Shown here one piece after another: positions 18,345-29,200 of a stretch of 64,000 nucleotides of DNA (position 1 is the stretch's first letter; the number at the start of each line of letters is the position of its first letter). Origin of the DNA: Leishmania donovani (taxonomy: Eukaryota; Euglenozoa; Kinetoplastea; Trypanosomatida; Trypanosomatidae); contig NC_018238.1 of the NCBI RefSeq assembly GCF_000227135.1, forward strand, positions 18,296 through 82,295, written 5' to 3'. Made by a program: the position numbers and the translations under genes. The notes beneath the pieces were generated by a model. The model ran no database searches and was not told the origin of the DNA. It saw only the letters and a program-made list of their open reading frames with translations.

Positions 18345-20987
18345 ATGGACTTAGATGACATCGATCGCTGGCGCGCCGGTGGCAGCAACCGAGACCACTA
18401 TCGCTCGCGCTACGCGCCGCAGTACTGTCGCAAGTGGAATGATGCGTACCAAAGCACATACGACCCGCCCCCGCCACGGCGGTACTTCAACGATGATCCT
18501 CCCTCACCAAAGCTGCCCCCACGTCGGAGCGCTCCACCGCCACCGCCACCGCCGCCGCCACCACACCGTTCGGAGTCTCAGAATGCAAAACGCAAGCACA
18601 AGCACCACTCGAAGCCCCGTCGCAAGCGCCGTGCGAGATCGGCCAGCTTCACCTCTAGCGACGCGACCAGCACGGTGACGAGCCGCACGTCCTCCACCTC
18701 GAGCGCCGATAGCACTACAAGCTCCACGACCACCTCGTCCAGCTCATCGAGCAGCAGCGGCTCGTACGAGCCTTCCGACTCGGAAAGAGGGAGTGCGACG
18801 ACGTCCAGCACCAGCAGCACCTCGGCTTCGTCGAAGTCCACCTGCGGCAACAGCAGCACTTCCTCGCATGAAAGACGTGCACAGCCGCACAAGATGCAGA
18901 AGCATCTCCAACGGCACGCCAACGCGCTCTCTCGCGTCGCTGCGAAGCCGATCATAGCCGCGCAAGACGAGGAAATCGCCGCAGCAGCGGCGTGCAGAGC
19001 AATTCTCAGCAAGGAGGCGCAGCTGAAGGAGCAGGAGCTAAGGCTTCTCCAGCAGAAGCGGAACTTCGCGGCGGAGGTTCAGCGTCGGTCGTCCCAGCCG
19101 CATCGCTTTGTGGCCGAAGACGACGCAATACGGCAGATGCAGCGGCTTGTCGATCTTACAGACACGACGCCGGCGTTGGAGGAGTTCCTGAGGCGCACAT
19201 CCAAGGCTCCGCCTGCGAGCGGTGCCTCGACGGACGCCGGGGCGCTGACGTATCTGCGCTCCTGCGAGGGAACTTTGTCGAGAAACGGGGTGGCGCCGCT
19301 GCTGAGTCGGATCGTCGCACCGCCACCCACGCCCGCCACCACCGCGGCCGCCAACGTTCGATGCGAAGAGCGCCTCGTCATTGTTGGGGATGAGCCACCG
19401 GTCCCTACAAGCCAGCCAAGTGGCTCACCGGAAATGGCACCATCGGCGACTACGCCGTTCATCGCGGCCTCGGCGCCAACTGCCAGTGAAAGAGTGGAGC
19501 TGCGCGGGACGAGCGCCGAGGTCGACTCGTTGCTGGAGCACAGTCTTCCCGTAGAGGGCCACCTTCTCACGCGCTCCCCTCCGCCAACTCCGACCGACCG
19601 CGCAAGAGCGCCTGCTCCGTCGGAAAGGGTGCCGGCACAGTCTCTCACCGTCGATGCCGGAAAGACAGAGAATCAGGTGTTCGCTGCCGGCGCACCGGCG
19701 GAAGGTGCGGTCACAGCTGCAAATGGCGAGCAGAAACAAGGCGGCTCGGTCGCGCCGGCAAAGGAGAAGGCAGCGGAGGCCGCTGAGCCGGCGGCGAGCA
19801 GACCCTTAAAAGGCGGCCGCGTTACTTGCAATGAGCTGGTGCAGCGGCGCCGCATCAAGGTGAAGGTGCGACGTCGCCGCAGTCGCTCGCACGTTCCGGC
19901 GCACCAGTCCGAGACGGACGATGACGCAGCCTTAGAGGGTGATCCTTCGCCAAACGAGAAGCGACAAGACAGGGTTGTCTCGCCTCCCGCCGGAAACTCG
20001 CAGCCAGCGCAGCGGCAGCAGTCCATCGGTGCACCGCTGCAGCTGCTGCCGCCACCACCAAGCCCCGCCTCTCACGTCGTCGCTGAACGGCAGCTCATCT
20101 TCAGCGACCCAGTGCAGCAGTACAGCCAGGGTGGGGCCAAAAAGCAGCCGTGGGCAGTGGCCAACTGGCCGTGCAATGCCCCACCACGGAGGTCGACGCA
20201 GAAAGGAAAGGATGGCCCGCCAGCGCTCTGGTACGCCTCCAACAGCCCCGTGCCGCTCTCGCACCGTGAGTTCAAGAGCTTGCTCTGCTCCGAGTACGTG
20301 TCGCCGGAGATGACGACCGTGTTAGCGCCGGGAGCTGCGGACGCGACCATAGCCGGTGTTGATGCGGACAAGCAACTGTCGGCGGCGCCGACGGGTACGA
20401 AGGCGGGACGCGATGCGTACGTGCCATACGGCGGCGGCGCTGCCCACGTTGCAACTCCCTCCAGAGCAGCCGGTGCTGGTGAGCGCGGCGCTCAGCGAAA
20501 TTCTCGGCACCGATCCGTGCGCATTCAAGATGTGAACGAAGACTCTGGACTCCCCTTCGACGTGGAGTCAGCACATAGAGAAGGCGACTCTCCGGCCCGT
20601 ATCCCTGCCAAGCTCTCAGCACTCCCTCCAGTTGCTTTAAGGGGCGACGAAGACGAGCTGGTCGTGGAGTTTCCGCCGCCGCCGCATATGATGGCAAGCG
20701 ATATGCCGCCCCCGGGTGACGTGGGCAGCGACGGCGAGGACAGTTGTTGCGGGTGTGGAGGCAGTGGGTGCAGCTGCTGCTCTGCTCCTTGTGCTGGCTT
20801 CTGTAGTTGCTGGTCCGCCATGTTCAGCTGCCTCTTTCCGTGCTGCTGCGGCAGGAAGGCAAAGGTCGCGCAGTCGACTGAGCCGCAACGTCGACTGGCC
20901 TTTCAGAGGCCCGATCCAGCCTCTGCTCCACCGATACTGCCCCTGCAGATGCAGACCACACCGGCCACGACGAACGTGCAGCCATAG
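18345..20987 (+). CDS. Low-complexity Ser/Pro-rich protein with C-terminal cysteine cluster
   Basis: The product is 880 aa from ATG 18345 (the frame opens earlier only with a TTG). In order it has an Arg/Tyr-rich N-terminus, a run of ten Pro near residue 64, a basic patch, a long Ser/Thr-rich stretch (residues ~100-170), and a Gln/Glu-rich helical segment (~200-245) that may form a coiled coil. A long disordered middle follows, with basic patches such as RRRIKVKVRRRRSRSH. Residues 801-835 carry 13 cysteines, ending in CCCGRK. Such clusters are often palmitoylated and anchor proteins to membranes, or bind metal; neither is shown. I see no enzyme domain and no signal peptide. The family is not recognised. 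Confidence 0.8.
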   Translation: MDLDDIDRWRAGGSNRDHYRSRYAPQYCRKWNDAYQSTYDPPPPRRYFNDDPPSPKLPPRRSAPPPPPPPPPPHRSESQNAKRKHKHHSKPRRKRRARSASFTSSDATSTVTSRTSSTSSADSTTSSTTTSSSSSSSSGSYEPSDSERGSATTSSTSSTSASSKSTCGNSSTSSHERRAQPHKMQKHLQRHANALSRVAAKPIIAAQDEEIAAAAACRAILSKEAQLKEQELRLLQQKRNFAAEVQRRSSQPHRFVAEDDAIRQMQRLVDLTDTTPALEEFLRRTSKAPPASGASTDAGALTYLRSCEGTLSRNGVAPLLSRIVAPPPTPATTAAANVRCEERLVIVGDEPPVPTSQPSGSPEMAPSATTPFIAASAPTASERVELRGTSAEVDSLLEHSLPVEGHLLTRSPPPTPTDRARAPAPSERVPAQSLTVDAGKTENQVFAAGAPAEGAVTAANGEQKQGGSVAPAKEKAAEAAEPAASRPLKGGRVTCNELVQRRRIKVKVRRRRSRSHVPAHQSETDDDAALEGDPSPNEKRQDRVVSPPAGNSQPAQRQQSIGAPLQLLPPPPSPASHVVAERQLIFSDPVQQYSQGGAKKQPWAVANWPCNAPPRRSTQKGKDGPPALWYASNSPVPLSHREFKSLLCSEYVSPEMTTVLAPGAADATIAGVDADKQLSAAPTGTKAGRDAYVPYGGGAAHVATPSRAAGAGERGAQRNSRHRSVRIQDVNEDSGLPFDVESAHREGDSPARIPAKLSALPPVALRGDEDELVVEFPPPPHMMASDMPPPGDVGSDGEDSCCGCGGSGCSCCSAPCAGFCSCWSAMFSCLFPCCCGRKAKVAQSTEPQRRLAFQRPDPASAPPILPLQMQTTPATTNVQP

Positions 20988-23335
20988 AAACAGCACCAGC
21001 GGAAGCTGTACACGCACTCCTCGGCAGCAGCTGTCGATGCGTGCCGATAGCTTGCGGCAGCGACCGTATCGGCAACGCAGCTACTACTGCAGCAGTCGCC
21101 GCCTCCCTGCCACTCTACCTTGGACCTCAATGCAACAATGACGACGGCAGCGGAGATGGAAGGCTGCTCGCCTCCCCCCCTCCACCCTGCCGCACCTCTG
21201 CATGATGTAGGATGCCGGCTGACAATGGCGGGTGCAGTGAGGAGTCATGCGCACAGGCGTTACGTCCGAGCAGCAACAGAGGAAGGTGTGGTGCGGTGAG
21301 TCTGCGCATACGCTTGCCTGTGTTGATATCTCCGTTCTGAGAAGAAGGGAGTGCAGCGGTAGAGAGGGCGGTTCGGCGGATGACACCGCCTGCCAGCGGA
21401 CGACATCCGTCCCCAGCACTTTTTCTTCTTTCTTTCAAAACCCACTTCGCGCCCTTTGGCTGTTATTGTTGGGTTTGGGTTGTTGCTTCGTTTGGGTGCC
21501 TCGACGTATCCACGGCGTAGATCTCTTCCCCCACCCCGCTGTCCCCTCCCTTTTTTTATTTTGACCTGCACCCTAAAATATATCTATGTATATGTGTATG
21601 CATGTGTGCATCTAGAGAGAGATATGCGTGTGTGTGTGTGTTCTCATTTACTTGGACTTTTTTGTTGTTGTTTTGTGCTTATTTCGGCTGATAATGGAAG
21701 GAATCAGGAATGCCGGTGTTGGAGGCTGCGTGTATGCGTGCATGTGTGCATGCATGTGTTCCTCTGGGAGAGCTCTCATGCCGCCCTGCGCGCAGAAGAG
21801 TCCACACAGAGAGAGAGCCAAAAAGCATATGTCTGCGTGTGGACGGGCGCAGAAGTTGGGCTTTGTGGTTGAGTTGTCGCATGACCTGTATCGCATTGTG
21901 GCCTTGCTTTAGTGCTTCTGTTGCATCCATGCGCTCCCCTGATGACAGGGGCACACCTCGGCGCGCCGCATCAGGGCTCAGTGGCCCCACTCTGTGCGTG
22001 AAGGGGACAAGCAGGCCCCTTCCCCCCTATGCCTGCCAATGCCGGTCCACCTCCGGTGGCGGCAGGGTCAAGCGCCCGCGACGCAGCGAAGTGAGAGCGA
22101 TGTATTGCTGCTGGTGTATGGGCGGTCAGGTCCTGGATGGCGCTGCTTTGCCCGACGCGATGGGGGCCTGTGTGAGCGGCCGGGGTCACGTGGCGTTCAG
22201 CTCACGTTGTATGGTGGTATGAGCATGCTGAGCCGCAAGCAAACATTTTTCTGTACTCACACATCTTTTTTTTCGTGCCGTTTTCGCGCACTCGTCGTAA
22301 AGAGTCGTCGTGGCACCGCTCGGCGATTTCTTGAGCGCGAAGCGTGCGTGCGCTGCGTTGCTTCTCGTTCTCTCACATCACCGGTGGGGGCGCTGGTACC
22401 ACAAAGAGGACAGCGGCCTTGTCGAAGAAGCGTTGGCACGGTGTATGCGTACCTGCGCATTCTCCTCTTCTCGAAGGGCATTGCGGCAGTGGTGGGCGCA
22501 CGGGGCGTACCTGCGTGTACGTGTGTGCTTGTGTCAGCGAGCATGCAAGGGCGGCTGGGAGTACGTGAGGTAGCTTGTGGCTGGACGGAGGGGAGGGAGA
22601 ACGGCGAGAAGGGAGTCTTCTCACCCTTGTTTTCAGCGTTGGTGCCTCCCTCCCCCCCCCCATCCACGTCGCCTTCGTATGTCGTTGTTGTTGGTGTCCC
22701 TCGCCCGCCGTGCGGGTCTTCATGATTTCCCCTTCTTTTATTCCCTCCCTTCGCTGTGCTCTGAGGTAACTTAGACTGCGTCGTCTGCTCGTGTGCGTGT
22801 TGGGTCGGGCAGCGACGACGCGATATCCGCGTCCGTCCTCTTGCCCTCTGAAATGTGCCGCAGCGAGCCAATGAAAGATGGAAAGTGCACCCCTTCCCTT
22901 CATCCGACAAACGGCCCCCACCCCCACCCTCCAACCGCATCCATACAGTGATGCTCGCGCGGCTACTAGCACAGCATTACGTACGTGTTCATGTCTGGAA
23001 GCTCACCAGTTGCTTGGTGAGCACTTTCGAGCATGTACGCGCATCTCTGCACCTCATGAATACGCAGCCTCCTCAACCCCTTCCCTTTCGCCGACTGCCT
23101 CATGCGCATGCATGCGCACCCCCCCCCACCCCGCCCGACCAACAGTGCGGGAGTTGCAGAACTCATCCGCCACGACTCTCTTTGCACCGCTGCCGCAGGC
23201 CTGGACCGCCCATCCTTCACCTTGCAGCCTTGAAAGCCTCAAAGACACTCGCGCACGCGAACGGACGCCTTTCGTGTGTGCGTCTCTCCGATCGGCTCGC
23301 TCTCGGCTCGTCTTTTCATCATTACTTCGTGCGCA
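20988..23335. other. Longest intergenic region, carrying dispersed repeat copy 2
   Basis: About 2.3 kb. The dispersed element lies at 21920-22239, about 930 bp after the stop codon. A (TG)n run lies at about 21628-21642 and homopolymer C runs occur near 22653 and 23121. Several frames of 100-240 codons cross the region, but they are low in family character and overlap the repeat, so none is called. Confidence 0.6.
21920..22239 (+). repeat. Dispersed ~310 bp element, copy 2
   Basis: This copy has the same sequence as copy 1 through its core. The 5' border (TTGCATCCATG) also matches copy 1 but not copy 3. The hairpin CCCCTG-ATGA-CAGGGG is at its 5' end. It sits on the + strand, downstream of the Cys-cluster gene. 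Confidence 0.85.
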
Positions 23336-26300
23336 ATGGAGGACGCGGCCCCTACCAAGCAAGATCGTCGCATCTACAAGGTGCTGCGTGACCGATGCGA
23401 TACCCCTCGCGTCCTCTTCTCCACCGAGGATCCGCTCGTCCTCGTGCGCCATGGCGACCGGTGCTACGTCTTTCTGTTCAGCACCAAGTACTATACCTAC
23501 ATGGTCAAGAGCAAAGGTTTCAAGCTGTATGCGGTGTGGGCGAATCGGCAGCTGTCTGTGACAGCTCGGTCGGACCGGATCACCCTAACGTCGCTTGACC
23601 CGCGCGCCATGAAAGCAACGCCGCAGTCCTACAAGGAGACGACGGACGCCGCTGTCAACGAGTTCAGCACGGTCACACTGGAGACGAAATCGGCGCTGAA
23701 GGCAGCGGAGGTGGAGGAGCGTATAATGTACCTTGTTGAAAGTGCGCAGCGCACGGCGGCGGTGCTGGAGCAGCAGGAACGTGGCATTGCGCTTGACGGG
23801 GGCCGCTACCTTGGCGACAACGATGACGACGCCCACTCCGGCAGCTCCTCTGATAGCGAGGACGGTGACAGCGGCGGTACGTCCATATCCGCCACACTCG
23901 TCTCGGCAGCCGCTCGTGCAGCGGTTCAGCAGGGAGACGGAGGGCGCAAAAAGAAGGTTTCCGAAGGGGGGCTGCACATGGCCCCATCGCGCTACATCGC
24001 CATCACATCCCTTGTGGATGGCGAGTTTGCTGACTACACGACGCTCAAGAATGCGTACATGCGGCATGAGGAGGAGGACCTGCTGCGGGACTTGGGCGTC
24101 TTCATCAAAGAAAACGAAGGTCAGGTGGAGGCATTGTGCGAGCACCACTACCCGGCCCTCATCCACGCCGCGCAGCAGTGCGTGAGCATCTCTGAGCGGG
24201 ACGCCGAGCTCGTAGGCGAGGAGCTCAGCGGCGCCACTGCCCTCGTGCGCACCGCTGTCGTGAACATGAAGAAGGCTACTTCCAGCCTCCTCTTGTCACG
24301 CAGCACCCGCGACAACCTGCAGCAGGTGCGCAGCCTTCTCTCCAAAGCCATTGCCGTCGCCGAGTATCTCGAGACAGCGGAGTCGCAGACGCAGCGCCAG
24401 CAGCTCGTTGGGGCGGTGGCCACGCTGCGCGAGCTGATTCGCCTGGCCGCGCCGCTTAGCGAGTACGCCATTGGCGAGTACGTGCTGCATGTTCGCGTCC
24501 CGGCACTCACGCAGGATGTCTTCAGCTACGCCGTGCAGCATCTCAACAACTGGCTGCGTGTCCTGCGGGACAAGGCGTATCCGATTGGGAAGGCTGCGAT
24601 GGAGTGGCAAGGCACCGTGGCCGCCGGTCGCCTTTCCTCGCACCTCGTCATGGCCGAGGCAAGCGAGCAGTGGTGGCTGAACGAGGAGTTTGTGCCAGCG
24701 CAGCTGGAGCTGGCGCCGTTCGCCGAGGCGGAGGCGATCACTGCGGTGTCCAACGGTGCCGGAATCCAAGCCGTCTTCATAGAGCTGCACCGCGAGGAGT
24801 ACCTCGACAAGTACTACACAGAGGGCCGGTGGCAACAGGCGCGCGCTGATCTGCTGGAGTGTCCGCTGGCGTTGGCGAACCTGTCGCCTGCCGAAGTGCT
24901 CAGCAAGTTCCGCGAGTACTGCGCCACAGCCATGGGGTTCATTTTAATCGAGGACATAGTTTACGGCGCCACCTCGCCGCACCTTCGCTCCCGGGCCGAG
25001 ATTATCCAGCTGTGGGCCAGCCTCTCTGCCAAGATTGCCGAGCACGCCCTCAAGGTGCTGCAGGTCCTGCTGGCAAACCCTAGCGAGACAAGCGAGGCTG
25101 TCCAGCAGGTCCAGGTACTGCAGTCGCTCATCCGCTGTGCCGCCGACAACGTGAAATGTGTCGAGCTAAGCAACCTGCCCCTTATGCGCGCGATGGAGAC
25201 GGCGAGCGACCAGCTGATCAGCTCATGGCTGCAGCAGGCCTGTGTTGACTGCATGCAGCTCATTATGAGCGATACGTTTGCCCCCGCCGTGGCCACGGAT
25301 GCCGCGCAATATGCCGAGCTTGTTGCGCGCTTCTACTTCCACAGGTGCACCTCTCTGGAGCTGAGCATCCCAAGCGCCTACACTAGTGGCGCCCTAACGC
25401 TGCCCTACAGTGCTGTCGTGCCGCGCATCGGTGAGTGCGTTCTCGGCTTCCTTACGCAGTGCTACTCCACCATCATCACCGACACGTCCACCGTCGTGAT
25501 GCAGTCGGAGCTGAACAACGTGGACGAGATGCTGCTCAAGTACCTGACGGTGCTCTTCCGCACAGTGGCAGAGTCGATGCAGGGTCAGCTCATGTCCATC
25601 GATGCGCGAGCCGTTCTGCAGCTCGCAGTCTACGTGACGAGCTGCTCTATGATGCCAGTGCTCATATCATGCGCGGAACAGCAGTACATGCTGCACTGGC
25701 AATGTCATTACGAGCGGGAGAAGACGCAGACAATCGGGGCACCGAAGCTGATGGCACACTGCGTCAAGTTCTTCACCAAGTCTCTGCAGCTCGGGATTGA
25801 GCGGCTGCTCTCGGCGATCATGAAGGAGGTCGAGGTGCGGCTGCAGGCCGTAGACTCCATGTCGTACTGGAAGGCGCAGGTCGAGGCGCGCCGACAGAAC
25901 CAAAAAGATAACGGCGAGGCCTTTTCGTCCTGCATGGAGTACATTCTCACGATGATTCCCAAGCTGAGCTCCGTCCTGCAGAGCACCGTCGTGCGCAGTG
26001 TCGTGGGAACGGCGATCACGCGAGCAGCAGTTCTCATGCAGTCCAGCTTGCACACAGCCATCACAAACGCCTATCAAGACGGTGCGCGCGACTTTTCTAT
26101 ATGGAAAGAAGCCATCGAGGAGTACGAGAGTCAGTGCACCATGGGTGTCCCTCTGTGGCAGCGCCGTCTTGGTGAGCTTCTGCCGGGTATCAGTGGGGCA
26201 CAACGCTTCCCACTCAACGCGGCGGTCGCAGTTCAGGAGGTGCATCAGTGGATGTATCCGAAGGAGCAGGCGTACAAGGCGGACAAGGCGAGCCAGCCAC

Positions 26301-26419
26301 AGATCTTAGCTGGCATCGAAGGCGCCGGCAAGGCTGTGGCGAAGGGTTTCCAAGCAGTGGGCAAGGGCGTCGCTGCCAGAGCCAGTGTCTTTGGGAAAGG
26401 GCCACAGCAGCAGCAGTAG
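23336..26419 (+). CDS. SEC15: Exocyst complex subunit Sec15
   Basis: The product is 1027 aa from ATG 23336, longer than the usual 800-900. Sec15 is part of the octameric exocyst that tethers secretory vesicles to the plasma membrane, which in trypanosomatids is the flagellar pocket. The Sec15-like region starts near residue 250 with LGVFIKENEGQVEALCEHHY, which corresponds to the conserved N-terminal helical segment. It continues through ELHREEYLDKYYTEGRWQQA near residue 480, the family's typical Arg/Gln-rich helix, into an all-helical C-terminal half. Before it lie an extra ~130-residue module (YKVLRDRCDTPRVLFS, YVFLFSTKYYTYMV) that looks strand-rich and PH-like, and an acidic Ser/Asp linker (~residues 160-185). 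The protein ends in Gln residues. The Sec15 call is good; the PH-like reading of the extension is inference. Confidence 0.85.
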   Translation: MEDAAPTKQDRRIYKVLRDRCDTPRVLFSTEDPLVLVRHGDRCYVFLFSTKYYTYMVKSKGFKLYAVWANRQLSVTARSDRITLTSLDPRAMKATPQSYKETTDAAVNEFSTVTLETKSALKAAEVEERIMYLVESAQRTAAVLEQQERGIALDGGRYLGDNDDDAHSGSSSDSEDGDSGGTSISATLVSAAARAAVQQGDGGRKKKVSEGGLHMAPSRYIAITSLVDGEFADYTTLKNAYMRHEEEDLLRDLGVFIKENEGQVEALCEHHYPALIHAAQQCVSISERDAELVGEELSGATALVRTAVVNMKKATSSLLLSRSTRDNLQQVRSLLSKAIAVAEYLETAESQTQRQQLVGAVATLRELIRLAAPLSEYAIGEYVLHVRVPALTQDVFSYAVQHLNNWLRVLRDKAYPIGKAAMEWQGTVAAGRLSSHLVMAEASEQWWLNEEFVPAQLELAPFAEAEAITAVSNGAGIQAVFIELHREEYLDKYYTEGRWQQARADLLECPLALANLSPAEVLSKFREYCATAMGFILIEDIVYGATSPHLRSRAEIIQLWASLSAKIAEHALKVLQVLLANPSETSEAVQQVQVLQSLIRCAADNVKCVELSNLPLMRAMETASDQLISSWLQQACVDCMQLIMSDTFAPAVATDAAQYAELVARFYFHRCTSLELSIPSAYTSGALTLPYSAVVPRIGECVLGFLTQCYSTIITDTSTVVMQSELNNVDEMLLKYLTVLFRTVAESMQGQLMSIDARAVLQLAVYVTSCSMMPVLISCAEQQYMLHWQCHYEREKTQTIGAPKLMAHCVKFFTKSLQLGIERLLSAIMKEVEVRLQAVDSMSYWKAQVEARRQNQKDNGEAFSSCMEYILTMIPKLSSVLQSTVVRSVVGTAITRAAVLMQSSLHTAITNAYQDGARDFSIWKEAIEEYESQCTMGVPLWQRRLGELLPGISGAQRFPLNAAVAVQEVHQWMYPKEQAYKADKASQPQILAGIEGAGKAVAKGFQAVGKGVAARASVFGKGPQQQQ

Positions 26420-27046
26420 CTGCCGCACAGTTGTGGCGATTCCAGTGTCGCGTGTCGGCCCTCACGCCGGCCGTGTGAACAGTCGACATGGGTACGCTTA
26501 TCGCCGTCTGTGTCTTGTCACTCGTGTTGTCGCTGTCGGCGCCCTCGCACGTGCGTCCTCATCTGCTCAAAAACGTGTGTGCGTTTCTTCTCTTGCTGCA
26601 TTTTTTTACGCTTGCTCGCCTCTTTGCACCGTTGCCCATGCGCTGCATCAGCATCTCCCGTGATCCACGCAGCACTCGAGAGAGGGCGTCGGTGTGGGTC
26701 TCTTCCCTCGACGCTCTCTCCTCTCCGCTGCCTCTGGGCAGCGTGAAAGTGCATGCACTGCCTACGTAGCCCGGTCGAACGCCCCGCTCACATGGGCACG
26801 GAGGTCGCCCACGGGGTACACAGGCGCCAAGATGGATGCCCCCTTGTCGCGTCGCTCTTAGTATCTCTGGTCTGCTCGAATCTTCCTCACTTGCACGCAC
26901 TCCCTCGCACCGCCGCCGCCCACCGGCACGCCGACACGCTCTGCGCATCGTCCACGTAGGCTTCGCGCCACCGCGTCTTTTCTGCTTGCTTACGCTACTC
27001 TGCCACTAAAGCCACCCCGATCGCGTTCAGCACGGCCACCGTAGCA
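26420..27046. other. Intergenic region
   Basis: About 0.6 kb with no supported gene. A pyrimidine-rich stretch at 26974-27009 is followed by AG at 27010-27011, a likely acceptor for the next gene. Confidence 0.55.
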
Positions 27047-29200
27047 ATGGCCTCCACACTGGTGCACGACCTGCAGCAGTTCCGCTACGTGACAGCCTTC
27101 ACCTGCCCAGTGCCATGGACGCATGTGCGCCACGTCAGCATCCCGGAGCTGCGTCACGAGGCGCCCGACCTCCCATTCATGGCGAGCCTGATCTCTGCTC
27201 TCTCCGACTGCGACGTCTCTCTGCACGAAATCCACGACCACAACGACGCCGACATTCTTCAGCTTGTTCAGGTGCTTCAAGTATGTCTGCAGTTCTCACT
27301 GTGGTCGCAAAACATTCTCAAGGAGAAGCTGCTCGAAGTGCAGGCGACGCACGTCGCGAAGGGGGTATCGGCGCAGCAGCTCGAGAACCTGGAGAGGCGC
27401 TATCACGCGCTAGAGGGGGAGATGGCAGCCCTGCATAAGGATCGGGACATGCTCTCATTGGGTACGGCAAACCTTCGCGCCTCCCTTCTGCAGATGGAGA
27501 AGACGATTAAGCGGCAGGAGCGGCAGCTGCAGCAGGAGCAGGGACGCAACGCACAGCTGGTGGCGAAGCTGGAGAAGGCGTTGTGCGCGCGGGCACTGGC
27601 GGCGCCGTTGATGTCAGCACCGCGCTTACCTCCACCTCGAGAGTCGCAGCAACGTTCAGCTGGCAATCGGCACGCATCTGCGCCAACGCACCGCACAAAG
27701 AAAGCTGCCACCGTATACCACTCTTCTCGGCTTCCCACGGGCAACGCAGATGCGCACAGAGACAGCACCGCCTCTTTAACAAGCGATACTTCGTACGGCG
27801 ACAGTTGTCTGTCCGCCGAGGTCGCCGCCAGAGCACACTCTCACGTACCCCAGCCCTGCGACAGTGTTGATCCTCCGCCGCCCCCTTTCCTGGACTGGCG
27901 CACCTTGGTACGCTACATCATCCACGAGGAGCAGAGGACATCCGCGTGGACCTCTACCCATGCTTCTCCCACCGCTGCAAGGGCGACAGCCGATGAGAGG
28001 CGCATCGAAAGAAAGGCGGAGCTGATGCCGGCGGCCCAGCACCCGAGCGAGCCGGCAGCGGCCCTGCCTGCCGCAGCCACGCCGCAAGTCTCGGAAGCGC
28101 AACTCGACTCCTTTTTTGCGGGACTCACCGCTGGTGTCACGACAGAAGTCGTCGCATACTCCCGCGCAGTGGCGGCACGCGCCGAGGAGATGGTGCGTGC
28201 CGCCACACAGCAACGGATGCAAGAAACAGCAGAGGCGCAGCAGGCGCTGATGGCGCAGGTGCAGGCCGCGCTTGGCAGTCTCAGTGCTGAGCTAGCGGCG
28301 TACAAGCAGCAAAAGGACGCGACACCGTCGCCTGATCTCAGAGCGGTCGCAATGCCGGTCGCCGCAAGTGACGCCTCCGACCCTCACGCGCAGCTCTCCC
28401 CGTTTTCTCCGGTGTTGGCGTTGTCGAATGTGAGAAACTCCGCTGCCGCCGCGTTGCCGGCGCCCTCCCGACACGCCAGCAGCGCGCCCGTAACCCTGAA
28501 CAACGCTCCGCCAACGAACGACTCGAAGCCGCTCTCACAGCCTCCACAGGCCTCCGCGTCGCCTCTTCCGCCGTCCATCGACAGCTCGCCGCCGGCCTCG
28601 TTCTTGAACTCTTTCGTGACGTCCGGCGCGGCCCTGTGCCACTCCACGAGAGGCCGTGAGGCGCTCGATAGCGGCTCGAAGACGCGAAAGCCTTTGCCGG
28701 ACTTTTCACCCGATATTCTTCGCACGCCGCCCACCAGCGAGCACGGCGACGCTGCAGCGCCGTCAGGCGCCGGCAGCGACGGGCCACGCAGCGTCGTCTC
28801 CCGAGCAGATGACGAAGACGAGCGAGACGTCGACGTGGACCTCCTACCGCTAGACAGCTCCTCGTCAGACTCGTCATCGGGCTCCTCCCAGAGCTCCGAC
28901 GGCAAGGCGGATGGCGTTGCTGAAGTCAGCCACGCTTACCCTCGGGTGCTCGCGAAGCCGTCCTCGGCGCCTCCTATGTACCCTAACAAGACCCCGACAG
29001 CAGCGGCCGTCGTGGTGCAGCCCGCAGCGCCACAGCACCCGTCCGCGAACCGCACGCTCAGCCTGCACTTCTCGACACGCTCTGACATGAGTGAAGGCAG
29101 CTCCCACGGCTCGTCGCAGATGCTGCGAGAAACACGCGCGCAACTTCAGGCGCTCTTAGAGGAGGAAGAAGCCGCGGGACGGGCAAAGACGCATAGATGA
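27047..29200 (+). CDS. DZIP1-like protein (putative cilium/basal body factor)
   Basis: The product is 717 aa, starting at ATG 27047. Residues 1-100 resemble the Dzip-like N-terminal domain: an FRYV opening, PWTHVRHVSIPEL where the family has DWR-type sequence, and VQVLQVCLQFSLWSQNILKE where it has a helix ending in HSQ. A coiled coil follows (about 100-190, EKTIKRQERQLQQEQGRN). The remaining ~500 residues are low complexity (Ala, Ser and Pro), with one further helical stretch near 370-425 and an acidic Asp/Ser run near 590-620. DZIP1 family proteins act at the ciliary transition zone and basal body. No zinc finger of the vertebrate protein is seen. The match is from pattern reading and is moderate. 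Confidence 0.7.
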   Translation: MASTLVHDLQQFRYVTAFTCPVPWTHVRHVSIPELRHEAPDLPFMASLISALSDCDVSLHEIHDHNDADILQLVQVLQVCLQFSLWSQNILKEKLLEVQATHVAKGVSAQQLENLERRYHALEGEMAALHKDRDMLSLGTANLRASLLQMEKTIKRQERQLQQEQGRNAQLVAKLEKALCARALAAPLMSAPRLPPPRESQQRSAGNRHASAPTHRTKKAATVYHSSRLPTGNADAHRDSTASLTSDTSYGDSCLSAEVAARAHSHVPQPCDSVDPPPPPFLDWRTLVRYIIHEEQRTSAWTSTHASPTAARATADERRIERKAELMPAAQHPSEPAAALPAAATPQVSEAQLDSFFAGLTAGVTTEVVAYSRAVAARAEEMVRAATQQRMQETAEAQQALMAQVQAALGSLSAELAAYKQQKDATPSPDLRAVAMPVAASDASDPHAQLSPFSPVLALSNVRNSAAAALPAPSRHASSAPVTLNNAPPTNDSKPLSQPPQASASPLPPSIDSSPPASFLNSFVTSGAALCHSTRGREALDSGSKTRKPLPDFSPDILRTPPTSEHGDAAAPSGAGSDGPRSVVSRADDEDERDVDVDLLPLDSSSSDSSSGSSQSSDGKADGVAEVSHAYPRVLAKPSSAPPMYPNKTPTAAAVVVQPAAPQHPSANRTLSLHFSTRSDMSEGSSHGSSQMLRETRAQLQALLEEEEAAGRAKTHR

